Shown: positions 19,667 through 27,890, counted from the stretch's first letter. The stretch: 64,000 nucleotides of DNA from Algoriphagus sp. (GCF_024305035.1 NZ_JAMWZB010000023.1:22648-86647); one strand, 5' to 3'. The notes: generated from the letters alone by a model not told the origin. Translations and numbers: made by a program.

Positions 19667-19764
19667 TGAAATCGAGCACGACGTACCCGTCACACACCGG
19701 GATGATTAGAATTGCGAGATTCCATGTGACCTTTGAAAATCAATTATAAACACATGAAATAACC
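19667..19764 (+). repeat. Dispersed ~98-bp structured repeat, copy A
   Basis: This stretch matches 63871-63969 at about 90% identity by eye. Three pairings are visible: CCCG (19686-19689) with CGGG (19698-19701); TTCCATGTG (19720-19728) with CACATGAAA (19751-19759), one internal mismatch; and AATTG (19710-19714) with CAATT (19741-19745), which would cross the previous stem. In the other copy the second stem reads CATCTG/CAGATG, so one pair has changed on both sides. It starts directly after the DUF3810 stop codon. It may be a REP/RAYT-type element; no transposase is in the window. Confidence 0.8.
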
Positions 19765-19824
19765 TGAGGTATTTTTGGATTGGTAGTTACCTGTCTATAT
19801 TTTTAGCTAAAATATCAAATTATC

Positions 19825-20718
19825 ATGAAGTCTTTTTTTTCACTTGTTTTAATTTTCATTTCTCTTCATTCCTTTGCCCAAATCCAAGTTGAAAGTGAAC
19901 GGGATAACGAAGGAAATGTGATCATCACTGCGACAAATACGAGTTCGATTCCTTACACGCTGCAGTTTGATTTTTCCAATTTACAGAATCTGACTCCTGT
20001 GGGCGGAAGTAGTCCAATAGGCATTGCAAACCCAGGTACGAGCCGAGTAGCTACTCTTAAGCGAGTAAGTTCTTCTCAAAGCACTAATTTTTCCTTCCGA
20101 TATGCCTATATCAAAGGGAATATTTATGGAAAGCGAACAAAGGAACCCATTTACCTAATACCACTTCCGGCGGGCACCCAAGTCAGGGGTGTTTCAATGA
20201 CTCACATAGAAAACCGCCTCCAGCCCGATGAGCAAAATGATGCGCATGTTGGTGTGTCCTTTTTTATGCCTGAGGAGCTGACCATCCTGGCCCCGAGGAA
20301 AGGCTACATTTCGGATATGAAGATGGATTATACGGCTGGGAAAAATGACCTGGATTTTTCCAGGTCAGAGAATTTTATTGAGATTTATCATCAGGACGGT
20401 ACCCTTACCCAACTCAAAGTTTTGAAAGCCAATTCTCAATTGGTAAAAATCGGTCAGGAGGTTTTTCCAGGCGATCCCCTCGCTGTTTCGGCGGGAGAAA
20501 ATTACCAAAATGGCAGACATATCCGCGTAATTTGTACCCGAGTAAGCAAAAACAGTCAAGGGAAAATCTATGCTGAAATTTTCCCGTCAACCTTTGTCAT
20601 CGAAGAAAATTTCAGCACGCTAAGTAAACCAGTTGAGGCTACCGTGACGCATCCTGAGGAGGTGATTACTATGGAAATGAGCAAACGAGAGTTGAAAAAT
20701 AGAAGTAAAGCGAACTGA
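19825..20718 (+). CDS. Secreted M23-like (LytM-fold) protein, apparently lacking the catalytic motif
   Basis: The 297-residue protein has a signal peptide ending near SFAQ and an N-terminal beta-rich region. A C-terminal domain resembles M23 peptidases (APRKGYISDM, FIEIYHQDGT, LVKIGQEVFPGDPLAVSAG). The usual HxxxD and HxH zinc-binding motifs are not visible: the place of GPHLHF reads GRHIRV. I therefore expect a non-catalytic, perhaps peptidoglycan-binding role. It follows the copy A repeat and converges on the EamA transporter gene with no gap. Confidence 0.7.
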   Translation: MKSFFSLVLIFISLHSFAQIQVESERDNEGNVIITATNTSSIPYTLQFDFSNLQNLTPVGGSSPIGIANPGTSRVATLKRVSSSQSTNFSFRYAYIKGNIYGKRTKEPIYLIPLPAGTQVRGVSMTHIENRLQPDEQNDAHVGVSFFMPEELTILAPRKGYISDMKMDYTAGKNDLDFSRSENFIEIYHQDGTLTQLKVLKANSQLVKIGQEVFPGDPLAVSAGENYQNGRHIRVICTRVSKNSQGKIYAEIFPSTFVIEENFSTLSKPVEATVTHPEEVITMEMSKRELKNRSKAN

Positions 20719-21612
20719 TTATTTTTTGCGATTGCCTATCCAAACTCCAAAAATTACCGCTGCGATACCTAGGTAGTGTCCTAAGAGCAGAACTTCCCCA
20801 TCCCAAACTCCCCACAGGATAGCGACAATGGGAATAAGGTAGGTCACCGAACTTGCAAAAACCGGACTTGCCACTTTGACCATCATGTTAAATAAAATTA
20901 GGGCCAGTGCAGTTCCCAAGACACCCAACAAGGTCACGTAACCTAACGCGCGCCATGCCCCATCTACTGCGGCTAATTTGTAGGCAAACTGAGTTCCTGC
21001 CATCAGATAAATCAAGGCAACGGGAAGGACCATCAGCAGAGAAATGGCGGTGATTTCCACGGGCTTGAGTTCGACAAACCGGTATTTGATCAGATTGAGG
21101 TTAAAGCCATAACATAAACAGGCCAACAGTACAAAAAACGCGTAAGTATTAATATCCCCGAAACCACCAAACCCGTTTCCTTCTTTTACCATCACCAGTA
21201 CGATCACCCCTAGAAATGCGATCAATAGCCCCAAAGCATTCCTTCGGGTGATTCTGGCTTTGAAGAAAACTGCTCCGACCATAACTACAAAAAGTGGAGT
21301 CAAGGCATTGAGTACTCCAGTGAGTGAACTGCTGAGTTGGGTTTGAGCTTTCGCAAATAAAAAAGCAGGAATAAAGCTGCCTACCAATCCAACCAAAATC
21401 AAGTTTTGGACTTGCTGACTTTTTAGAAATTTGACCCTAGGAAGTGAAAGGGGCAAAAGAAAGGTCGCTGCAGCTACAATCCGGTATGCTCCTAGTTCAC
21501 CGGGCGAAAAGACTCCCAAGCCACGTTTGATCAAAATAAAAGAGCTTCCCCAAATCAGGGCAAGGATGATCAGAAATCCCCAGTTTTTAGCGGTATTCTC
21601 AGAGCTGTGCAT
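20719..21612 (-). CDS. EamA-family (DMT) transporter
   Basis: The 297-residue integral membrane protein has about ten transmembrane helices in two EamA repeats. The first begins LALIWGSSFILIKRGLG and the second GFNLNLIKYRFVELKPVE. Such drug/metabolite transporters export or import amino acids, nucleosides or other small metabolites, and the substrate cannot be read from sequence. It converges with the M23-like gene. The 111 bp between it and the dusB gene upstream hold the dusB terminator. Confidence 0.88.
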   Translation of the reverse strand: MHSSENTAKNWGFLIILALIWGSSFILIKRGLGVFSPGELGAYRIVAAATFLLPLSLPRVKFLKSQQVQNLILVGLVGSFIPAFLFAKAQTQLSSSLTGVLNALTPLFVVMVGAVFFKARITRRNALGLLIAFLGVIVLVMVKEGNGFGGFGDINTYAFFVLLACLCYGFNLNLIKYRFVELKPVEITAISLLMVLPVALIYLMAGTQFAYKLAAVDGAWRALGYVTLLGVLGTALALILFNMMVKVASPVFASSVTYLIPIVAILWGVWDGEVLLLGHYLGIAAVIFGVWIGNRKK

Positions 21613-21674
21613 GGCTTGGGTTGACTATTCGAGAGCTTTGTAAAAGAAAGCGCAAAGAAGAATAAAAGTTTTCT

Positions 21675-21707
21675 AAAAAAAGACCTCAGGTAATAATTCC
21701 TGAGGTT
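21675..21707 (-). terminator. Intrinsic terminator of dusB
   Basis: On the minus strand, ACCTCAGG and CCTGAGGT (21683-21706) form a perfect 8-bp stem with an 8-base loop, followed by a run of seven T residues. It lies just after the dusB stop. Confidence 0.85.
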
Positions 21708-21723
21708 TGGTCATTAGCTGATT

Positions 21724-22713
21724 TTAAAATTCATAATCCGCATAAATATGGGCCACTTGATCTAGGATTTCACAGACCTGTTCATAGGTTTCTGCAGTGA
21801 CCATTTCGGTTCGGAATGGTTTGAAATTGGGCATCCCTCTGAAGTAATTGGTATAGTGTCGACGCATCTCCAGAATTCCCAGCTTTTCCCCTTTCCACTC
21901 TACCGAAAAGTCCAAATGTTTTTTTGCTATGGCGATCCGCTCCTCCAAGTCTGGTCCCGGAAGTTTTTCTCCCGTCAAGAGGTAGTGTTTGATTTCATTG
22001 AAAATCCAAGGATAACCAATGGATGCTCTTCCAATCATCATGCCGTCTACGTGGTACTTTGCCTTGTATTCAGCTGCTTTTTCAGGGGAGTCGATGTCTC
22101 CATTGCCAAAAACAGGGATATGAAGTCTTGGATTTTCTTTGACCAGATTAAGATAAGACCAATCAGCCTCTCCTTTGTACATCTGCTGTCGAGTTCGAGC
22201 ATGAATCGAAATGGCTTGAATTCCCACATCTTGAAGTCTCTCGGCAACTTCTACGATGCGGATGGTATCCTGTGACCAGCCTAGACGGGTTTTCACGGTC
22301 ACGGGAATATTGACAGCCTTGACGATTTCAGCGGTCATGGAGACCATTTTTTCGATATCCAGTAAGATTCCTGCACCCGCCCCTTTGCAGGCAACTTTGT
22401 GTACGGGACAGCCATAATTTATGTCTAAAATATCCGGTCCAGCCTCCTTGGCGATAGCAGCTGCCTCCCGCATGGATTCAATTTCGTTTCCAAAAATCTG
22501 AATTCCAATGGGGCGCTCATAGTCAAAAATATCCAACTTCTGCACACTTTTGGCCGCATCCCGTATCAGTCCCTCCGAACTGATAAACTCGGTGTACATT
22601 AAATCCGCACCATTTTGTTTGCAAACTGCACGAAAGGGAGGATCACTCACATCTTCCATGGGTGCCAGCAAAAGGGGGAACTCTCCTAACTCTAACTTTC
22701 CGATCTTTACCAC
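21724..22713 (-). CDS. dusB: tRNA-dihydrouridine synthase DusB
   Basis: This FMN-dependent TIM-barrel enzyme reduces uridines in tRNA. Family motifs are intact: LLAPMEDVSDPPFR at the start, DINYGCPVHKVACKGAGAG with the catalytic cysteine, VTVKTRLGW, SIHARTRQQMYKG, and GDIDSPEKA followed by MIGRASIGYPWIF. The length of 329 residues is typical. The start is GTG at 22713 (no in-frame ATG is near), 37 bases from the divergent CPBP gene, so the promoters must overlap. Confidence 0.95.
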   Translation of the reverse strand: MVKIGKLELGEFPLLLAPMEDVSDPPFRAVCKQNGADLMYTEFISSEGLIRDAAKSVQKLDIFDYERPIGIQIFGNEIESMREAAAIAKEAGPDILDINYGCPVHKVACKGAGAGILLDIEKMVSMTAEIVKAVNIPVTVKTRLGWSQDTIRIVEVAERLQDVGIQAISIHARTRQQMYKGEADWSYLNLVKENPRLHIPVFGNGDIDSPEKAAEYKAKYHVDGMMIGRASIGYPWIFNEIKHYLLTGEKLPGPDLEERIAIAKKHLDFSVEWKGEKLGILEMRRHYTNYFRGMPNFKPFRTEMVTAETYEQVCEILDQVAHIYADYEF

Positions 22714-22722
22714 TGCTTATTC

Positions 22723-22744
22723 TAAATTTGGCGTAAATTTACGC
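22723..22744 (+). promoter_or_regulatory. -7 box and perfect palindrome in the dusB/CPBP divergent gap
   Basis: TAAATTTG at 22723-22730 matches the Bacteroidota -7 consensus TAnnTTTG exactly and would start the CPBP gene transcript near 22736. It is followed immediately by GCGTAAATTTACGC (22731-22744), a perfect 14-bp palindrome covering the predicted start point. I see no clear -33 TTG. The palindrome may be an operator acting on one or both genes. Confidence 0.55.
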
Positions 22745-22750
22745 TCAAAT

Positions 22751-23695
22751 ATGGAGATTTACGAAACCCAATCCGAAATAGCCAAAAGAAAGAATTGGCT
22801 TTTGTCACTGGTAGTCACAGTTTTAGTTGCATTTGGAGTCCTGATTCTGCTTCAGGGGATAGCTTTAGCACTGACCCCATTTTTGTTCAATATGGAGTTT
22901 AATGAGGTCCTAGGCTTGTTTTCAGGAGATTATTCTGTTCCCAATGGCCGAATGGCCATGCTTTTTGTGCAGGGAGTTGGTTCTGGTATTGGATTTTGGG
23001 TGGCAGCTTGGATTTTAATCCGTTGGATCGATCGAGCTGATCTAAAATGGGGAATTCAATTGAAACGTTATGATTCCAAAAAAATGGGGTTGACCGTGTT
23101 AATCACTTTAGGAGCCATGTTTTTTAATGCTTTGCTGGTGTATTGGAATTCGCAAATGAGTTTGCCCGGTTTTATGTCTGGACTGGAAGGTTGGATGAAA
23201 GCGATGGAAGATCAGTTGATGGAAATGACCAAGTTTCTGACCGATTTTCAATCCATTCCCGAATTGTTTATGGGAGTGCTCGTGATTGGAGTATTGGCAG
23301 GCATTGGAGAAGAAGTGTTCTTTAGAGGGTTTTTGCAGCCTAAAATGCATCGATATACTGGATCTGTCCATTTGGGGATATGGCTTACCGCAATTATTTT
23401 TTCTGCGATTCATGTGCAGTTTTATGGGTTTTTCCCCCGGATGTTTTTAGGGGCGCTGTTTGGATATTTATATGTGTACTCCGGGAGTTTAACCTATCCG
23501 ATATTGGCTCATATTTTCAATAATTCCTTTACCGTAATTTTGGTTTATGCAGCGGGTCAGGGGATGGTTGACTTTGATATCGAATCAAGTGATTCCTTTT
23601 CCTACCCGCTTTCAATTTTGGGATTTTTGGTTCTTTTGGGAGGAATCTATTACTTTAAGAGAAACAAGCCTCAAGAATATGAACGATTGGATTAA
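22751..23695 (+). CDS. CPBP-family intramembrane metalloprotease
   Basis: The 314-residue membrane protein belongs to the CPBP (Abi/CAAX-protease-like) family. About eight hydrophobic segments are visible. Motif 1 is GEEVFFRGFLQP (the EExxxR signature), motif 2 is FSAIHVQFYGFFPRMFLGALFGYLY, and motif 3 is the HIFNNSF segment. Bacterial members have poorly known substrates. The start ATG 22751 is chosen because it follows the -7 box. The 3' end overlaps the DUF2007 gene by 17 bases, suggesting a CPBP-DUF2007-cdsA operon. Confidence 0.9.
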   Translation: MEIYETQSEIAKRKNWLLSLVVTVLVAFGVLILLQGIALALTPFLFNMEFNEVLGLFSGDYSVPNGRMAMLFVQGVGSGIGFWVAAWILIRWIDRADLKWGIQLKRYDSKKMGLTVLITLGAMFFNALLVYWNSQMSLPGFMSGLEGWMKAMEDQLMEMTKFLTDFQSIPELFMGVLVIGVLAGIGEEVFFRGFLQPKMHRYTGSVHLGIWLTAIIFSAIHVQFYGFFPRMFLGALFGYLYVYSGSLTYPILAHIFNNSFTVILVYAAGQGMVDFDIESSDSFSYPLSILGFLVLLGGIYYFKRNKPQEYERLD

Positions 23696-23885
23696 AGTTT
23701 TTGAAAGTCCTCAGCAAATCCGCTGCGAAATTGTCAGGGGCGTGTTGGAAGAGCATGGAATTGCTGCGGTAGTTTTAAGCAAAAAAGAGGTAGCTTATCA
23801 ATTTTTGGGTCAATATGAAGTTTTGGTGAATGAAGTATCCATCGAAGAAGCCAATAATCTGATCAAGAATGAGATCTCGTTTTAA
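23679..23885 (+). CDS. Small DUF2007 domain protein
   Basis: The 68-residue protein (MNDWIKVFESPQQIRCEIVR, then LEEHGIAAVVLSKKE and YEVLVNEVSIEEANNLI) matches the DUF2007 family, a small ferredoxin-like fold resembling signal-transducer (PII-like) domains. It overlaps the CPBP gene at its 5' end and cdsA by 17 bases at its 3' end, so it is probably co-translated. Its role is not known; a regulatory function for one of its membrane neighbours is only a guess. Confidence 0.85.
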   Translation: MNDWIKVFESPQQIRCEIVRGVLEEHGIAAVVLSKKEVAYQFLGQYEVLVNEVSIEEANNLIKNEISF

Positions 23886-24708
23886 TATCAACAACTACAG
23901 CAACTTGGGTCAGCGGGCCATTACTGCGGCAGTGGGTGCGGTGGTGGTGATTTCTTCAATCCTATTTTCCGACTGGACTTATTTTTTGGTATTTGCTGCA
24001 ATTTTGGGCTTTGCTCAAATGGAATTTTACAAGCTTTGTGGCTTAGATGGTATGTTGCCGCTAAAAAGTTTTGGAACCATTTTAGGCCTGATGATTTTTT
24101 CTTTGACCTTCTTGATTGAAAAGGAGCAATTTCCCAATGAATATTTGTATCTGATCTTCCCGATTGTCTCACTAACCTTCTTTATCAAACTTTACAAAAA
24201 AACAGATAAAAAGCCCTTTACGGGGGTGGCTTTTACCTACCTGGGGATATTCTACGTAGCGGTTCCTTTTTCGCTCATCAATCTGGCGGTTTTTTCAGTA
24301 GATCAGACCTATCATTATGAAATTATCTTAGGCTGTTTATTGATTTTGTGGGCTAGTGATACCGGAGCCTATTTTGCAGGAACCAAGTTTGGAAAGACCA
24401 AGTTATTTGAGCGGGTATCTCCCAAAAAATCCTGGGAAGGTTTCCTGGGGGGAGCTTTCTCTGCGATAGCTGTGGCATTTTTGGTGGCACGATATTTTCA
24501 CACCATACAGGATTGGAAGTGGTTGGTTATCGCAGGAATTATTATCATCGCGGGTACCTATGGAGATCTCATTGAATCCTTGTTTAAGCGTTCGATCGAG
24601 ATCAAAGACTCCGGTCAGGGATTGCCAGGTCATGGAGGATTTATGGATCGATTTGACGGATTGTTATTATCGGCACCTTTTATTACCGCTTTTTTGAAAA
24701 TCTTCTAA
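23869..24708 (+). CDS. cdsA: Phosphatidate cytidylyltransferase CdsA
   Basis: CdsA is a polytopic membrane enzyme that makes CDP-diacylglycerol from phosphatidate and CTP, the branch point for phospholipid head groups. The 279-residue protein has about eight membrane segments. The signature is intact: SPKKSWEGFLGG, then GDLIESLFKRSIEIKDSG and PGHGGFMDRFDGLL at the C-terminus. It shares an operon with the CPBP and DUF2007 genes. A phosphatidylserine decarboxylase gene lies about 1.4 kb downstream. Confidence 0.95.
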   Translation: MRSRFNINNYSNLGQRAITAAVGAVVVISSILFSDWTYFLVFAAILGFAQMEFYKLCGLDGMLPLKSFGTILGLMIFSLTFLIEKEQFPNEYLYLIFPIVSLTFFIKLYKKTDKKPFTGVAFTYLGIFYVAVPFSLINLAVFSVDQTYHYEIILGCLLILWASDTGAYFAGTKFGKTKLFERVSPKKSWEGFLGGAFSAIAVAFLVARYFHTIQDWKWLVIAGIIIIAGTYGDLIESLFKRSIEIKDSGQGLPGHGGFMDRFDGLLLSAPFITAFLKIF

Positions 24709-24778
24709 TTCTATCCTGCCTTATCTGAAAAACTACTTAATTTCGCATTGCATTTCACTACTCAAATAAAAACCCAAT

Positions 24779-26056
24779 ATGGCTTACATTGAACCGGCTC
24801 CAATTAAGGATAAAGAAAATCCTTTGGAGTCAATGATGGAACGATTCAACATTGCAGCGGAAAAGCTGGGACTTTCGGATGAAGTTTACAATGTTTTGAA
24901 GAATCCGGCAAAGCAAGTGATCGTTTCGCTTCCGATAACGATGGATAATGGTAAAATTCAAGTTTTTGAAGGTATCCGAGTAATTCATTCCAATATTCTT
25001 GGCCCGGCCAAAGGCGGAATTCGTTTTGCCCCGGATGTGCACATTGATGAGGTTCGCGCACTTGCCGCTTGGATGACTTGGAAATGTGCCGTAGTGGATA
25101 TTCCCTATGGTGGAGGAAAGGGTGGGGTGCGATGCAATCCCCGTGAAATGTCCAAAGGTGAAATCGAGCGATTGATGAGAGCCTATACCATGGCAATGAT
25201 AGACGTTTTTGGTCCGGATAAAGATATTCCAGCTCCTGATATGGGAACTGGTCCCCGTGAAATGGCCTGGTTGATGGATGAATATTCCAGGGCAAGAGGG
25301 ATGACCGTAAATTCAGTCGTGACAGGTAAGCCTTTGGTTCTGGGAGGTTCTTTAGGGCGAACGGAAGCAACCGGACGAGGCGTAATGGTATCAGCGCTTG
25401 CTGCAATGCAGAAGCTTAAAATCAATCCATTCCAAGCCACCTGTGCTGTCCAGGGCTTTGGAAACGTAGGGTCTTGGGCCGCTCGATTACTGGAGGAAAG
25501 AGGGCTTAAAATTGTGGCTATTTCAGACCATACAGGCGCATTTTACAATGAAAATGGCATCAATATCCTAGAAGCAATCGAATATCGCGACACAAACAAT
25601 GGAACCTTAGATGGATTTAAAGGTGCTGACCGATTGGATGATCCAGGAGAACTTTTGGAATTGGATGTGGATGTGCTGGTTCCTGCAGCTGTGGAAGATG
25701 TGATTACTGTTCGGAATGTGGATAAAATTAAAGCCAAACTGATCGTAGAAGGAGCTAATGGACCGACTTCTGCCAAAGCAGATGCGATCATCAATGAAAA
25801 AGGAATTATGGCTGTTCCTGATATTTTGGCTAATGCAGGCGGAGTGACCGTGTCCTATTTTGAGTGGGTACAAAACCGTCTCGGCTACAAGTGGACTGCT
25901 GACCGAGTCAACAGACGATCTGACCGAATCATGAAAGATGCCTTTGAGCATGTCTATGAAGCTTCCAAAAAATACGATGTGCCCATGCGGATAGCAGCCT
26001 ACATCGTGGCCATCGATAAAGTGGCCAAAACTTATACCTTCCGGGGAGGATTCTAA
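24779..26056 (+). CDS. Glu/Leu/Phe/Val-family dehydrogenase, probable NAD(P)-glutamate dehydrogenase
   Basis: The 425-residue protein is a hexameric-type glutamate dehydrogenase that interconverts glutamate with 2-oxoglutarate and ammonia. It has GPAKGGIRFAPDV, the catalytic-lysine region IPYGGGKGGVRCNP, the PAPDMGTG motif, GRTEATGRGVM, and the Rossmann loop QGFGNVGSWAARL. Coenzyme preference cannot be assigned safely. The gene stands alone with its own terminator, and the 2-oxoglutarate dehydrogenase genes at 39759-45656 consume the same keto-acid. Confidence 0.92.
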   Translation: MAYIEPAPIKDKENPLESMMERFNIAAEKLGLSDEVYNVLKNPAKQVIVSLPITMDNGKIQVFEGIRVIHSNILGPAKGGIRFAPDVHIDEVRALAAWMTWKCAVVDIPYGGGKGGVRCNPREMSKGEIERLMRAYTMAMIDVFGPDKDIPAPDMGTGPREMAWLMDEYSRARGMTVNSVVTGKPLVLGGSLGRTEATGRGVMVSALAAMQKLKINPFQATCAVQGFGNVGSWAARLLEERGLKIVAISDHTGAFYNENGINILEAIEYRDTNNGTLDGFKGADRLDDPGELLELDVDVLVPAAVEDVITVRNVDKIKAKLIVEGANGPTSAKADAIINEKGIMAVPDILANAGGVTVSYFEWVQNRLGYKWTADRVNRRSDRIMKDAFEHVYEASKKYDVPMRIAAYIVAIDKVAKTYTFRGGF

Positions 26057-26081
26057 TCGGGAAGCATTCGAAAGAATACCT

Positions 26082-26089
26082 TATCTTTG
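26082..26089 (+). promoter_or_regulatory. Candidate -7 box for the phosphatidylserine decarboxylase gene
   Basis: TATCTTTG matches TAnnTTTG exactly and lies 43 bases before the psd start. It sits directly in front of the terminator stem at 26090, so transcripts starting here would carry or bypass that hairpin. No clear -33 element is visible. Confidence 0.4.
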
Positions 26090-26121
26090 AGGCGTGAAAG
26101 TGATTTCACGCCTTTTCTTAT
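26090..26121 (+). terminator. Intrinsic terminator of the glutamate dehydrogenase gene
   Basis: AGGCGTGAAA (26090-26099) and TTTCACGCCT (26104-26113) form a perfect 10-bp stem with a 4-base loop, followed by TTTTCTTATTT. It lies in the 75-bp gap before psd. Confidence 0.8.
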
Positions 26122-26131
26122 TTATCTGCTT

Positions 26132-26794
26132 ATGACTATTCACCGCGAAGGACGTGTTTTGTTGTTTTGGCTGATGATCATTTTGGTTGCCGGCAATTAC
26201 CTACTGTATTATTTTTTACCCGATGAGCGGCTTTGGCTTAATGTCAGCATGCTTGCTAGTATTATTTTTTATTTATTGATTCTCCAGTTTTTTAGAAATC
26301 CGATCATACAGCTGCCCAATGAGGAGGGAGTGATTTTTGCTCCTGCTGATGGGAAAATTGTGGTCATTGAGGAGGCTTATGAGGATGAATATTTGAAGGA
26401 AAAGCGAAAGCAAATCTCGATTTTCATGTCTCCGGTCAATGTACATATCAACCGATCTCCGATTAAAGGGGTCGTGGAATTTTTCAAATATCATCCCGGT
26501 AAATACTTAGTGGCTTGGCATCCGAAATCAAGTACGGAAAACGAGCGAACCACTATGGTTTTAAAGACAGAAAATGGAGTCAAAATTCTTGTCCGTCAAA
26601 TAGCAGGGGCATTGGCAAGAAGGATCAAATGGTATGTAAAGGAAGGCTCAATTTTGGAGCAGGGAGGAGAGTTTGGCTTTATTAAATTCGGCTCACGGGT
26701 GGATGTTTACCTTCCCCTGGATGCAGAAATTCTCTGTGAGATGGATCAAAAAACGAAGGCTGGAAAAACGCGATTGGCACGATTGAAAAATTAA
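26132..26794 (+). CDS. psd: Phosphatidylserine decarboxylase family protein
   Basis: This membrane-associated pyruvoyl enzyme makes phosphatidylethanolamine from phosphatidylserine. The 220-residue protein has two N-terminal hydrophobic segments, then APADGKIVVIEE, ISIFMSPVNVHINRSP and a late FGSRVDVYLP motif. The proenzyme is expected to cleave itself between Gly187 and Ser188, leaving a ~33-residue alpha chain. The short form with GSR in place of LGST is the PSD-A-like type. ATG 26132 is preferred over upstream alternative codons because it gives the family start. Confidence 0.92.
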   Translation: MTIHREGRVLLFWLMIILVAGNYLLYYFLPDERLWLNVSMLASIIFYLLILQFFRNPIIQLPNEEGVIFAPADGKIVVIEEAYEDEYLKEKRKQISIFMSPVNVHINRSPIKGVVEFFKYHPGKYLVAWHPKSSTENERTTMVLKTENGVKILVRQIAGALARRIKWYVKEGSILEQGGEFGFIKFGSRVDVYLPLDAEILCEMDQKTKAGKTRLARLKN

Positions 26795-26862
26795 AATTTG
26801 AGGAGAATGTATCGTTTTAGAAGTGAGTTGCGTAATACGTAATGTCAACCAATTATTCGTTT

Positions 26863-27372
26863 ATGAAAACTTTTCAATCCTTTGCGCTCGTATTTCTACT
26901 TTTCGGTTTGTTCTCTTGCCAAGAAGATGAGCTGCCGAGATCTCCTTTACTGGGAACCTGGGAACACCGAACTTTTGACCAAACTCATCAACTTTGGTTT
27001 GTGGAGTCTTTGACTTTCAGGAATGACAGCATCATGGGTGTTGAACACACGGTGAGAGAAACAGAAACTGGCCCGACACTAGGCTACCGAATGATCTCCG
27101 AAGGTTGGTACAATTTGAAAGGGAATACCTTTCAATATTATTACTCCGATGCATTAATTTATTTTGGGGAAGGATCAGACTCAGATGTGCTTCCCTACGC
27201 TCCCAAAGAAGAATTGAGTGCTGGGATTGTAGATTTCTTTAGAATACCAAAAGGAGATTTAATTTTTTCTCAGGATAATAGAAAATTCGAATTTCAGGAG
27301 GAATGTTTGCGAGCAAATTCTGAGGGTGATTGTACGGAGTTTCCACTCAGAGAGTATATTCGGATTAATTAA
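26863..27372 (+). CDS. Lipocalin-like predicted lipoprotein, function unknown
   Basis: The 169-residue protein starts with a lipoprotein signal (MKTFQSFALVFLLFGLFSC), lipidated at Cys19. The body (LLGTWEHRTFD, VESLTFRNDS, SEGWYNLKGNTFQYYY) has the GTW-then-strands pattern of small lipocalin-like or META-like beta-barrels. An in-frame ATG at 26842 would add seven residues before the signal. The 3' end overlaps a convergent gene by 4 bases. I do not recognise a specific family. Confidence 0.75.
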   Translation: MKTFQSFALVFLLFGLFSCQEDELPRSPLLGTWEHRTFDQTHQLWFVESLTFRNDSIMGVEHTVRETETGPTLGYRMISEGWYNLKGNTFQYYYSDALIYFGEGSDSDVLPYAPKEELSAGIVDFFRIPKGDLIFSQDNRKFEFQEECLRANSEGDCTEFPLREYIRIN

Positions 27373-27839
27373 GTGTTTTTTCTATTTCTGTAGATTCCAT
27401 AACCCAGCCCTACTGTACTGAGGAACAATATCAGCGTACTCCATTCAAAGGTTCTTCTTGAGGAGGATATTTTCTCTATGGTTTTGTCGCGCTCATTTAG
27501 GGCTCGCTTGAGTGCTTGTACATCCTGCTCCAGACTTAAGGTAATTGTTTTGTAATCATCCTTTTCCTGGCCGATGACCGCAGTTTCGATTCTTCCGCTG
27601 AGTTTGAGTTCTTCAATGATTTGGGTGTCTTTGGCTAAAATTCGTTTGAGCCATTCATTCGTCTCTGTCATGTCTTTTTTGGTGCGATTACCAAAAATGC
27701 CTGATTTTTTTGATTCAGAAGACTGCCATTGCTTCATCAATATTTCCCGTTCGTTAACCAGTTTTTCCAGTTTAGCGCCACCTAATTTTTCTTCCTGAAA
27801 TGGACTGAAAAACAAGAGTAAAATCAATAAAAACGTCAT
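27369..27839 (-). CDS. Hypothetical coiled-coil protein with C-terminal membrane anchor
   Basis: The 156-residue protein begins with a hydrophobic signal-like segment (MTFLLILLLFFSPFQ). A charged helical region follows with heptad-like spacing (LEQDVQALKRALNERDKTIEKI), then one transmembrane helix (WSTLILFLSTVGLGYGIY) and a short basic tail. This predicts a periplasmic coiled coil held by its C-terminus. No family is recognised. It lies downstream of the mnmD terminator. Confidence 0.7.
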   Translation of the reverse strand: MTFLLILLLFFSPFQEEKLGGAKLEKLVNEREILMKQWQSSESKKSGIFGNRTKKDMTETNEWLKRILAKDTQIIEELKLSGRIETAVIGQEKDDYKTITLSLEQDVQALKRALNERDKTIEKISSSRRTFEWSTLILFLSTVGLGYGIYRNRKNT

Positions 27840-27859
27840 GGTTGTTCTTTTTGGGGAAG

Positions 27860-27890
27860 AAAAACAAATCCTAAGCCAAGCTTAGGATTT
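27860..27890 (-). terminator. Intrinsic terminator of the M16-ispF-mnmD operon
   Basis: AAATCCTAAGC (27866-27876) and GCTTAGGATTT (27880-27890) form a perfect 11-bp stem with a 3-base loop. On the minus strand it is followed by GTTTTTCTT. Confidence 0.85.

Noticed and set aside
24846..25406. 186-codon open frame opposite the glutamate dehydrogenase gene
   Set aside because: The plus-strand dehydrogenase is full length with all motifs; the antisense frame shows no family features.
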